This document shows, piece after piece, positions 46,975-62,237 of a stretch of DNA of 64,000 nucleotides; the stretch's first letter is position 1; every line of letters starts with the position of its first letter. Origin of the DNA: Paenacidovorax monticola (GTDB lineage: Bacteria; Pseudomonadota; Gammaproteobacteria; Burkholderiales; Burkholderiaceae_C); the NCBI RefSeq assembly GCF_014489595.1, contig NZ_CP060790.1:2480001-2544000 (forward strand), given 5' to 3'. Made by a program: the position numbers and the translations under genes. The notes below the pieces were generated by a model. The model was not told the origin of the DNA, did not search any database, and worked only from the letters and a program-made list of their open reading frames with translations.

Positions 46975-49900
46975 GCCCGTGCTCCTTCCGTAGGGACTCC
47001 GAGCGCACGCATGCGCTCCACCACCTGCGACAGTTGCGTGCCCGCCGATCCCTTCACGAGCACGAAGTCGCCATCCCGCAGCTCGCGCTCCAGCAAGGCC
47101 GCCACCTGCTCCGCCCCAGGACTGTGGACCACACGGCACGCCTCGGGCCAGTGCGGCAGCAGCATGGCTGAGGCCATCAGCGGCCCCGTGAGCACCACCG
47201 ACGGAGCACCCAGCCCCGCCACGCGCTTCAGCAGACGTGCATGGTAGCCCTCGGCCTCCGTGCCGAGTTCCAGCATGTCTCCCAGCACCAGCACCAGCCG
47301 CGCACCGGGGGGACACAAGGCCACGGCCAGGTCGAGCGCGGCGGCCATCGACACGGGATTGGCGTTGTAGGCCTCGTCCAGAACCGTCAGCTGCCGGCCA
47401 TCGCTCCAGCGCATGCGCCACAGTGCGCCACGCCCGGCAACAGGCTGGAAGGTACCCAGCGCCTCGGCCAGGGGCGCCGTGTCACAGCCCAGCGCCCCCG
47501 CTACCGCCAGCACCGCCAGCGCATTCAGCACCATGTGCCTTCCCGGCGCCCCCACCCGGAGTTCGCGCTCGGCGCCATGCACGCAGGCGCCGAGCCTGCC
47601 CGAGGCCGCGTCGTGCCAGAGCAGGCGCACATCGCTCTCGGCGTGGGTGCCATAGTTCACTACCCGCAGGCCACGTGCGTGCGCGGCCTGCGCCACAATG
47701 CCCCAGCACTCCATGTCGCGGTTGAGCACCGCCACGCCGTGCGCGGGCATGCCCTCGAAGATGCGCGCCTTCTTGCGCGCGACCTCCTCCACGCTGTGGT
47801 GGTATTCGAGATGGGCCGCACCGAGGTTCGTGAAAACCGCCACCTCGGGCCGCGCCAGCGCCGTATTGCGCGCCATGGAGCCCACGGCCATCTCCAGCAC
47901 GGCGTAGCGCACGCCCTCGGGCAGCGATGCAAGATTCCAGGCAATGCCCAATGGCAGATTGGCGCTCGCACGCGTTTGGCCCGTGGGCCCACAGGCCGCC
48001 AATGCGTGGGCCAGCATCGCCACCGTGGTGGTCTTACCCACGGTGCCCGTGACGCCGACCACATGCGCCCCCGTTTGCTCCAGCTCCGCACGAGCCGCTT
48101 CGCCCAGAGCAAACAGGGCGGACTCCTCGTCCTGCACCTGCAGCACGGGCACCGAGTCCCCCCAGGCTACCAAGGCATCCAGCGCCGGCAGAGCCCCAGG
48201 CTCCACACAGACGATCGCGGACGGCCGATGGGGCAGTTGCCGCAGTGCGGCGGGGGCATGCCCCCCTTGCGCCCGGGGCGGCGCACAAAGGCCATGTCGC
48301 CCGGCTGCAGGGCCGGAGCCCATACGGAAGCACCAGCCGCCCGCCAAGCGCCGCCCACGGGTGCCCGCCACCACCGTCCTTGCGTGGCCTGCAGCACGGC
48401 ATCGGCCGTCCACCGCCCCGTGTCGGGCAGCGGCATACCCAGATTGGCCGCGCCATCGCGCAGGAACGCCACCAAGCCGGACAGGTAGTGCTCCACATCG
48501 TCGATACGCACGCGGAACCCATGGTGCCGGATGAAGAAGCTCCGCACGATCTTGTGGGGCGCCCGGAAGAACATGGCCCATTCGGGCCAGAAGAAACCGT
48601 TGGCCAGGTACTGCGCACGGTGCCGTAGGGTACGCTCAAACTTGCCCAGGTCCACCGCCGCCAGCAGCGCTCCCATCTGCGGCATGCGCTTCAGGCGAGC
48701 CAGCATGGCCTGGCTCGCCATCATCAGCTCCAGCAGCGTGGGGAACGTGGTTTCGCGCAGCAGCACGAAGTCCAGGTAGTCGGCCACGTTGCGAATGCCG
48801 AAAGCGAAATACCGCTCCTGCGGCCGGTGCAGGGTCAGCTCGTTCACGCAGTAGGCCAGCCAATGGTCGTGAGCCCGCCAATGCTCTGCTGCGATGAAAT
48901 GGTCGAACGCCAGTTCCACCGCCGCCAGCCACCGTGGCGCACCGGTGGCCGCGTACAGCCGCATGAGGGCAAACGCGGCTTCGCCGTCGTAGTAGATGAT
49001 GCGGTGGGCCTCCTTGACCGTCAGGTCTTCGGCATGCAGAACATGCACGAAGCGGCCCGTGGCGCCATCCTGCATGGACAGGATGCCCTCTCCCAACTGA
49101 TCCATCAGCCCCGCGTGTTCCTGGCTGCCGAACACCTGGGCATGGCGCGTCAGCGCCAGCAACGCCACGGCATTGGCACCGAGCTTGATCTCTCCTCCCT
49201 CGTCCACGACGAAGGCGCGCGTTGGCAATGCTGCGTCGCGGTACACCCGCACCAGAGCCGTCCTCAAATAGCCCAGTGCGCGTTCAATCGCGTCGCGCAA
49301 CCCGGCCGTCCGCACCTCGGGCCAGGCGTCCACCATGGCGTACAACGTGCTCGCATGCCGCAGCGCGTTGTAATGCGGAATCGCACGGTCAAAGCACGGA
49401 AACGTGCCATAGAAAAAGCGCCCCTGCGCATCGACCTGCCGGGCCAAATGGCCGGCACCGCCCTCGATCATGGAGCGGACGGTCTCGCCGTCGAACCGGG
49501 TCAGTTCCCTGCGTCCGGCAGCCACGCCGCAGCCGTCGATCAGCGGGAACACCCCGGACGCATCGGCAAACCACCCCCGGGTGGTGAAGAGCCACACGGG
49601 CTTGCCATCACCGAAGTCCACGGACTCGATGCCGTAGCGGGTCTTGGCGTGCAGCAGGAAATTGCCCTCGTTCACCACCGCGTTCGGAACATCACCTCGA
49701 GGGTAGAGCATCGCATGGGCATTGAGCTCGCCCTCCAGAAAGGCGAACTCCAAGGCACCATCCAGGGCAATGCCGTATCGAAAGTAGTTGCGCTTGGTCT
49801 GGGCCAGTCGCGCACGCAAGGCCCCCCATGCAGTGGCCTCCACGGCATCCACCATGTCCACTCGCAGCCACCGCCCGGCACCGGAAAGAGCGGCGGCGGC

Positions 49901-50095
49901 CTCCAGGCAACGGGCCCGCCCGTCATTCCAGGCTTGCTCAAACGAATTCGCACGCACATGCAGGATCGAAGCACGCCGTGAGCCATCGCACACCGAGAAA
50001 AAGAGCACCACGGAGCCCCCCGCAAGCGCGGCCTCTACCCTGGGCCGCAGGGCACCCAGCAGCGACTCCCACGCAACGGATTCCTCAGCAGGCAT
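46971..50095 (-). CDS. Fusion of a predicted alpha-toroid domain with a MurF-like amide ligase (one frameshift)
   Basis: After correction this is one protein of about 1,041 residues. Residues 1-170 form an N-terminal domain like that of the gene at 42858-44704. A predicted alpha-toroid (about 190-560) follows ([39 protein letters not shown]). From about 575 there is a full MurF-like ligase: N-terminal domain ([18 protein letters not shown]), intact ATP loop [40 protein letters not shown], the KARIFEGM lysine site, and [18 protein letters not shown]. One G is missing at 48261-48266; correction reads [16 protein letters not shown]. It is not cell-wall MurF by context. It should form an amide bond using ATP; both substrates are unknown. 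Confidence 0.78.
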
Positions 50096-50150
50096 GCACC
50101 GTGGTTCGTTTGGTTAAGAACGGAAAGCCAGCATAGCGGCAAACCGCACC

Positions 50151-50175
50151 AAAAGCACCGCCCCCGAAGGGGCGG
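50151..50175 (-). terminator. Terminator after the giant adhesin gene
   Basis: On the minus strand, CCGCCCC and GGGGCGG form a seven-base-pair stem around a TTCG tetraloop, followed by TGCTTTT. It lies about 30 bases past the stop of the giant gene and before the toroid-MurF gene. Confidence 0.8.
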
Positions 50176-50206
50176 CGCGGAGAAGTTGGCGGCTATGCGC
50201 CAGGCA

Positions 50207-56844
<6,638 letters not shown>

Positions 56845-57066
56845 GATGCTCTCCAAGCGGTGCAGCAGGGTCGGGCGCACAGCCTTTCCCAGCGAATAGC
56901 ACGTAGGCTAAGCACGGAGGCAGAGCTTGCCTATTGGACTGAAGTACACCCTCCGCCCTGGAAGGGGTTGGAGCCCACTCGCACGACAGGCACCGCTAGC
57001 CGCCCGGAGCATCGCGGGAGGCCGCTTCGGGTATTCAAGGGCAGTGGGCGGCTGGATGCCGGACCG

Positions 57067-57288
57067 TCAGATCAGCCCGTCTTCGCTGTCTTCGCCCAGC
57101 AGTTTCAGGCTGTTGACCATGTTGGCGCGCGTCTGCTGCCGTGCAAGCAGCTTGGCTTGGGCGCCCGGAGGCAGGTCGGTGAAGAGAATCACCCCTTTCT
57201 GGACCAGGAGATTGACCAGGTCTTCGGTCACGCGGGCCAAGTCCGCATCGCTCTCGATCAGGGGGTTGTTCTGGGGTGGCAGGGGCAT
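57067..57288 (-). CDS. Small acidic protein co-transcribed with the Lap exporter
   Basis: This is a protein of 73 residues (MPLPPQNNPLIESDADLARV, TEDLVNLLVQKGVILFTDLP, GAQAKLLARQQTRANM, SLKLLGEDSEDGLI) with two predicted helices and no signal peptide. Its ATG shares one base with the stop codon of the LuxR-type regulator (TGATG), so it is translationally coupled. I do not recognise the family. It is the last gene of the exporter operon before the giant gene, and it may be an accessory or chaperone-like factor for regulation or export. That is inferred from position alone. Confidence 0.6.
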   Translation of the reverse strand: MPLPPQNNPLIESDADLARVTEDLVNLLVQKGVILFTDLPPGAQAKLLARQQTRANMVNSLKLLGEDSEDGLI

Positions 57289-57950
57289 CAGTGGCCTCCC
57301 GGGGTTCCCGCCGCCGGGACAGGCGACGATACGTACAGCACGAGTTGGAGCCGGTCGCGCACGCCCAGTTTCTCGAAAATGGCGCCCAGATGGGCCTTGA
57401 CAGTGCGCTCCGATATGCCCAGTTTAGCCGCGACTTCCTTGTTGGATTGCCCCGCCGCCACGGCACGCGCCACCTCGGCCTCCCGCGCGGAGAGCATGGA
57501 CAGGTCGGCCTGGGCCGCCGGAGGCCTGCCGGCGGCCAGGAACTTGCTCGTGGCCGCCACCATGCGGTCCACCAGCCCCTGGCCTGGCCAGAGCCCGCCG
57601 TGGGACACCACCAGGGCGATTTCCCGCAACAGTTGCGGCACCGAATACACGTGGCCGTAGCCCCGAGCGCCGAGTTCGAGCGCGTGCAGAGCCTCTTCGT
57701 CCTGAAGGGATGCGGAAAGCAGCACCACCTGGCAGTGCCCGCCTATCTTGGCCAGCTGGGACACCCGGTCCGCCCACTGTGCCTCGCTGGTACTGACCCA
57801 GACGACCGCCACGCTCTCGCCGGCCTGCAGCGCCTGGCAGCGCTCCAGCAACTGCGGCCAGCCCAGTTCCTGCCCTGCGACGAATGCCTGGCGCCACCGC
57901 TGGGGTGCTTGGGACAAGGCCCCGGTAAGGAAGAAATGCAGCGTGTTCAT
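57288..57950 (-). CDS. LuxR-type regulator with atypical receiver-like domain
   Basis: This is a protein of 220 residues. The C-terminal LuxR HTH is clear (LSMLSAREAEVARAVAAGQS, NKEVAAKLGISERTVKAHLG, AIFEKLGVRDR). The N-terminal half is organised like a response-regulator receiver, but where the phospho-acceptor Asp is expected the strand reads AVVWVSTSEAQW. It may therefore be a pseudo-receiver controlled by something other than phosphorylation. The start overlaps the HlyD-family stop by four bases (ATGA). It is the likely regulator of the exporter/adhesin cluster. Confidence 0.82.
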   Translation of the reverse strand: MNTLHFFLTGALSQAPQRWRQAFVAGQELGWPQLLERCQALQAGESVAVVWVSTSEAQWADRVSQLAKIGGHCQVVLLSASLQDEEALHALELGARGYGHVYSVPQLLREIALVVSHGGLWPGQGLVDRMVAATSKFLAAGRPPAAQADLSMLSAREAEVARAVAAGQSNKEVAAKLGISERTVKAHLGAIFEKLGVRDRLQLVLYVSSPVPAAGTPGGH

Positions 57951-59362
57951 CGTTCTGACAGCGCGTTGGACTTGGCCCGCACGATAGGCTTGAGCAGATA
58001 GGACAGAAGTGTCTTCTTCCCGGTACGGATGTCCACCTGGGCCACCATGCCCGGGATGATGGGCTGGTTATCTCCGAGCCGGGGCTTGAGGGTGCGCACC
58101 CTCACCAAATAGAAGGCATTGCCTTTCTCGTCCACCACCGAGTCGGCCCCGATGCCGATGACGTGGGCCTCCAGCCCGCCGTAGACCGCGAAGTCGTAGG
58201 CGGTGAACTTCACCAACGCCGACTGCCCCGGCCGCAGGAAGGCGATGTCGCGCGGCAGGATCTTGGCCTCGAGGATCAGGGTGTCGTCCAGCGGCACGAT
58301 CTCGACCACCTCCTTGCCCGGCTGCACCACGCCCCCTACCGTGTTGACCAGCAGCCGCTTCACAGTGCCGCGCACCGGGGAGCGGATGTCGGCATGCTTG
58401 ACCTTGTCCTCCAGCGCCCGCCCGCCCTCGGACATGGACGAGAGCTTGGCCATGGTCTCCGACAACTCCATGCTCATCTGGTTCTGCGCCGTCAGGCGGA
58501 CCTCTTCGATCCGCCGCTCGGCCTCCTGGATGGCCGCCTGCACGCGCAGGATCTGCGCTCCGGCCTGATCGCGGTCGCCCCGCAGCCGTGCCACCTCGCG
58601 CTCCAGGCGCAGCACTTCCACCTCGGACACGGCGCCCGATCCCACCATGGGGCGCGTGGCGGCCAGCTCTTTCTGCTGAAGCTCCAGTCCCCGCTCGGCC
58701 TGCTCCCTGCGGGCACGTACCTCGTTGAGTTCCTGGCGCCGCTGGGCCAGCTGGTTTTCCGAGATGGCGATCTGCGCGCTGATCTCGCTGCGGCGCGACT
58801 CGTACAGGCGCCGCTCCTGCGCCACGATGTCGCCGGCATTGCGCACCAGGTCGGCCGGCGGATTGAACGGCACGCCGCGCGTGAGCGCCTCCAGGCGCAG
58901 GGCCTTGGCCTGCAGGGCCATCTGGCTGGAACGGCTTTCGAGCATGGAGGAGACGAAGCGCGTCGAATCCACGCGCAGCAGCAATTGCCCCGCCTCCACC
59001 ACCTGTCCCTCCTGCACGGGCAGCGCCTCCACGACGCCGCCGTCCACGCTTTGCACCACCTGCACCTGGCTCGTGGGCACCACCTTCGCGTCGCCCCGCG
59101 TCACCTCGTCCAGCGAGGCGACCGAGGCCCAGACCAGCAAGGCCACGAACAGCACGGCGGTCACCCGCAGGATCAGGCGGGCCCGCAGCGGCTCCTGCTG
59201 CTGCAGCGCCCAGTCGGCTTCGTCAGCCCAAGTAGCCTGGGAGCGGTCCTCGATGGGCGTGAGGCGCCGCACGATGGGCCCGAACACGGGCTCTGCCACG
59301 CGCACCGCACCATGGCCCGCCCGACCCAGGGCATCGAAGGCTCTTTTGTCAGCGGTGCTCAT
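57947..59362 (-). CDS. HlyD/LapC-type periplasmic adaptor of a type I secretion system
   Basis: This is a membrane-fusion protein of 471 residues. One N-terminal transmembrane helix (RVTAVLFVALLVWASVASLD) is preceded by a 60-residue cytosolic tail. A lipoyl half-motif (VQSVDGGVVEALPVQEGQVV), a long coiled-coil hairpin (about 160-330), the second lipoyl half (HADIRSPVRGTVKRLLVNTV) and a beta-barrel domain follow, ending GKKTLLSYLLKPIVRAKSNA as in HlyD/LapC. It links the ABC transporter to the TolC-like channel. The ATG at 59362 is two bases after the transporter's stop codon. The frame is intact. Confidence 0.92.
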   Translation of the reverse strand: MSTADKRAFDALGRAGHGAVRVAEPVFGPIVRRLTPIEDRSQATWADEADWALQQQEPLRARLILRVTAVLFVALLVWASVASLDEVTRGDAKVVPTSQVQVVQSVDGGVVEALPVQEGQVVEAGQLLLRVDSTRFVSSMLESRSSQMALQAKALRLEALTRGVPFNPPADLVRNAGDIVAQERRLYESRRSEISAQIAISENQLAQRRQELNEVRARREQAERGLELQQKELAATRPMVGSGAVSEVEVLRLEREVARLRGDRDQAGAQILRVQAAIQEAERRIEEVRLTAQNQMSMELSETMAKLSSMSEGGRALEDKVKHADIRSPVRGTVKRLLVNTVGGVVQPGKEVVEIVPLDDTLILEAKILPRDIAFLRPGQSALVKFTAYDFAVYGGLEAHVIGIGADSVVDEKGNAFYLVRVRTLKPRLGDNQPIIPGMVAQVDIRTGKKTLLSYLLKPIVRAKSNALSER

Positions 59363-59364
59363 GG

Positions 59365-61542
59365 TCAGGCCGCCTTCCCGATGCGGCCCTGGCGCAGGGC
59401 CGCGATGACGTGCTCCTTGGTGCCGTCGGCCACGACACAGCCCCCGTCCATCACGATGATCCGGTCCACGAGGTCGAGCAGTGACACCCGGTGGCTCACC
59501 AGCACGAGGGTCTTGCCGCGGCAAAAAGTCCCCAGGCGCCGCTTGAGTTCCTCTTCGCTGGAGTGGTCCATGGACGAGGTGGGCTCGTCCAGCACCAGCA
59601 CCGGCGGGTCGTTGATCACTGCCCGCCCGATGGCCACGCCCTGGCGCTGCCCGCCAGACAGCGACTCGCCACGCTCGCCCACCAGCATGTCGAAGCCCCG
59701 GGGATGGTTGTTGACCAGGTCGGACAGGCCCGCGATTTCCGCAGCCTTGACCACGGCGGCGTCGTCCGCCAGCGGTGCCCCCAGGGTCAGGTTCTCGCGC
59801 AAGGTGCCATAGAACAGCACCACGTCCTGCTGCACATACCCCATCTGGCGGCGCAATTCGGCGGGGTCTAGCTGCCGCATGTCGATACCGTCGATGAGCA
59901 CTGCGCCCTCGGTGGGCCGGTACAAGCCAAGCATCAGCCGCTCCAGCGTGGTCTTGCCGGAACCCACGCGGCCCAGGATGGCGACATGCTCACCCGGCTG
60001 GATCGTGAGCGACACCTTGCGCAACGAGGGCGTTTCCTGGGCCGGATAGGTAAAGCTGACTTCGCGGAACTCGATGGCCCCGCGCAACGCCCCCCGGCTG
60101 ATGAAAGCCGCGTCTTCCGGGCGCTCGACCTCGCGCTTCATGATCTCGTCGAGCGAGGCGAGCGCGGTCGATGCCGTGTGGTATTGCACCAGCAGCCCCG
60201 CCACCTGGCCCACGGGCACCATGGCGCGCGATGCCAGCATGGTGCAGGCGATCAGCCCGCCGATGGTGAGTTCCTTCTCCGCGATCATGTACACGCCGAT
60301 GATCACGATCGCCAGGCTGATCATCTGCTGCACGAAGGCGGAACCTTGCGTGGCCGACGTGGACAGCAGCCGCAGCTGCACCCCCACGCGCGCGAGCAGC
60401 GCCACGCTGGACTCCCACTTGCGCTGGATGGAGGACTCGGCATTCAGCGTCTTGAGCGTTTCGATGCCCACCAGCCCTTCGATCAGAGTGGCATTGCGCT
60501 GCGCGCCCGCACGGTGCGCTGTGTCCGCCAACTGGTGCATGCGCCCCTGCACCGCCAGCGCGTACAGCAGCATCGCCGCGCCGCCCACCAGCAGGGGGAT
60601 CAGCATGGGCGGAGAGATCCACGCGATCACCGCCATGAAGATCAGCGCGAACGGCAGGTCGATGAAGGCGATGACCGTGGCCGAGCCGATGAAGTCGCGC
60701 ACCGACTCGAACGACCGCAGGCTGGAGGCGAACGACCCTGCCGATACCGGGCGCTGCTCCATGCGCACGCCCAGCACCCGCTCCATGATGTGGGCTGACA
60801 GCTTGATGTCCGCCCGGCTGCTCGCCAGGTCCACGAAGCGCCCGCGCAGCACGCGCAGGCTCAGGTCGCCCACCAGCACCATCAGCATGCCGAACGCCAG
60901 CATCCACAGGGTGTCGGTGGCGTTGTTGGAGATCACCCGGTCGTACACGATGCGGATGAAGATGGGCATGCCCAGCGCGAACAGGTTGGCCAGCAGTGCC
61001 GCCAGCAGCACGTCGCGGTAGAGCGAGCGGTTTTCGGCGATCACGCTCCAGAACCAGTGGCTGTGGCGCCCCGAGCGAACCTCGGGTGCGCGGGCATCGA
61101 AGCGCGTGATGGGGCGCAGGTACGCAGCCGAACCCAGGTAGTCGGCTTCCAGCGCCTGGCGATCCACCACCACAGCGGAATCCGGCAACTCGGGGTACAC
61201 CACCTGCGCCAAGGTGCGATCGGCATTCCAGCCGAGCAGGACGCAGGCACGCTCTCCCTGCAACAGCACGATGGAGGGCAGCAGCGCATCGTTGAGTTGG
61301 GCCACGGGCCTGCGCACCATCTGGCAGCTCAGCCGCGCGCGGCGCGCGGCCCGGGCCAGCAGCCCGGGCGTCAACCGCGCATGTTCCACCGGCAGCCCGG
61401 CCATCACCGCGTCGCGCGTCAGCGTCTCACCATGGGCACGCGCCACGATGAGCAAACAGTCCAGCAATTCGTCCGAACGGTCTGCCACGCTGTCCATACC
61501 GCGCCCCAATTCATCTCCACCCGCAAACATCCGTGCCTCCAT
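59365..61542 (-). CDS. Type I secretion ABC transporter (LapB-like) with C39-like domain
   Basis: This is a fused permease/ATPase of 725 residues. The N-terminal 150 residues form a C39-peptidase-like domain without a convincing catalytic Cys, as in LapB/RtxB/HlyB types that do not cut a leader. Six transmembrane helices (about 170-440) follow, then the ATPase: Walker A GRVGSGKTTLERLM, signature LSGGQRQGVAIGRA, Walker B PPVLVLDEPTSSMD and the H-loop VSHR. The ATG at 61542 is used; another at 61530 is possible. It is the first gene of the operon transporter-HlyD-LuxR-73-residue protein and should export the giant protein. Confidence 0.93.
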   Translation of the reverse strand: MEARMFAGGDELGRGMDSVADRSDELLDCLLIVARAHGETLTRDAVMAGLPVEHARLTPGLLARAARRARLSCQMVRRPVAQLNDALLPSIVLLQGERACVLLGWNADRTLAQVVYPELPDSAVVVDRQALEADYLGSAAYLRPITRFDARAPEVRSGRHSHWFWSVIAENRSLYRDVLLAALLANLFALGMPIFIRIVYDRVISNNATDTLWMLAFGMLMVLVGDLSLRVLRGRFVDLASSRADIKLSAHIMERVLGVRMEQRPVSAGSFASSLRSFESVRDFIGSATVIAFIDLPFALIFMAVIAWISPPMLIPLLVGGAAMLLYALAVQGRMHQLADTAHRAGAQRNATLIEGLVGIETLKTLNAESSIQRKWESSVALLARVGVQLRLLSTSATQGSAFVQQMISLAIVIIGVYMIAEKELTIGGLIACTMLASRAMVPVGQVAGLLVQYHTASTALASLDEIMKREVERPEDAAFISRGALRGAIEFREVSFTYPAQETPSLRKVSLTIQPGEHVAILGRVGSGKTTLERLMLGLYRPTEGAVLIDGIDMRQLDPAELRRQMGYVQQDVVLFYGTLRENLTLGAPLADDAAVVKAAEIAGLSDLVNNHPRGFDMLVGERGESLSGGQRQGVAIGRAVINDPPVLVLDEPTSSMDHSSEEELKRRLGTFCRGKTLVLVSHRVSLLDLVDRIIVMDGGCVVADGTKEHVIAALRQGRIGKAA

Positions 61543-61861
61543 GGCCTGATTGTTTGCAAGTGAAACACAGGAACGCCTAAACGTCGATTTGGATTTGCGC
61601 TGAGTCCAGGAGGCTCGGCGGCAGTTGATTCCTGCCTCAAGCCACTTATCACTATCAATTCAATAGCATCTGGCGCATGATGGATGAGCGCACACAGCTT
61701 GCCTGGCAAACAATTTGTTTCGAATTCCGCGTCTCACAATCATTGTCAAAAGACATTGAATTTAAATAAAAATAGCTAAACGCTATTGAAAAATCCAAAG
61801 AAAAGCCCCTCTGCCCTGGCAGGTGCCAGGCACAGAAGGGCCGTTCAGGGAACGCGGCGGC
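61543..61861 (-). promoter_or_regulatory. AT-rich region upstream of the Lap exporter operon
   Basis: No gene is visible in these 319 bases. On the minus strand TTGACA (61744-61749) is a perfect -35 hexamer, though no good -10 follows at the usual distance. Two small palindromes lie nearby: ACAATCATTGT (61736-61746, overlapping the -35) and AAACAATTTGTTT (61708-61720). They could be operators. A motif TTCAATAGCATCTGGCGC near 61660 resembles a short dispersed element seen again near 33865. The far end carries the terminator of the neighbouring small gene. Confidence 0.45.
61797..61841 (-). terminator. Terminator after the 103-residue protein gene
   Basis: On the minus strand a long imperfect hairpin (GCCCTTCTGTGCCTGGCA / TGCCAGGGCAGAGGGGC) is followed by TTTTCTTT. 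It ends the transcript that contains the small gene at 61862-62173. Confidence 0.8.
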
Positions 61862-62173
61862 TCAGAAGGACACGGCCATCGCAGGAATGTCCACGCGCAC
61901 CACGGGCTTGGCCAATGCAGCGCTGGAAGCCCGGGCGAATTCGCGCGACCAGTCGGGATCGGCCAGCAGAGAAGCGCCTGCGGCACGGGCCACGGTCAGC
62001 ACCTTGTCGGCCAGCAGCACCTTGCCGCTGGCACGCAGGGGCTCGCAATCCAGCTTGGTGAACTGCTCATCCAGCCAGCGGCGGCCTGCTTCATGGGTCA
62101 TGGGCGGTGCGCCCTCCAGGTCAAAGCGGAATTCCTGCTGGGGAGACAGAGTGACCGACACTTCGCTGTGCAT
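61862..62173 (-). CDS. Small conserved-looking protein of unknown function
   Basis: This is a protein of 103 residues with no signal peptide or membrane segment. It begins MHSEVSVTLSPQQEFRFDLE, then GAPPMTHEAGRRWLDEQFTK and LLADKVLTVARAAGASLLAD, and ends VVRVDIPAMAVSF: an alpha/beta pattern with amphipathic helices. I do not recognise the family. It lies 64 bases downstream of aroG on the same strand and is closed by a terminator, so it is probably in the aroG transcript. Confidence 0.65.
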   Translation of the reverse strand: MHSEVSVTLSPQQEFRFDLEGAPPMTHEAGRRWLDEQFTKLDCEPLRASGKVLLADKVLTVARAAGASLLADPDWSREFARASSAALAKPVVRVDIPAMAVSF

Positions 62174-62237
62174 GGTGTTGCCTTTCCTTTTTTCTGGGTA
62201 TGAGGTGCGGTGAGCTTACACCCGCCACACCCCGGAT

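Noticed and set aside
46971..48265. Cell-wall MurF as the assignment for the ligase part.
   Set aside because: It is fused to a toroid domain and lies outside any division/cell-wall cluster, so a specialised role is more likely although the ligase motifs are intact.
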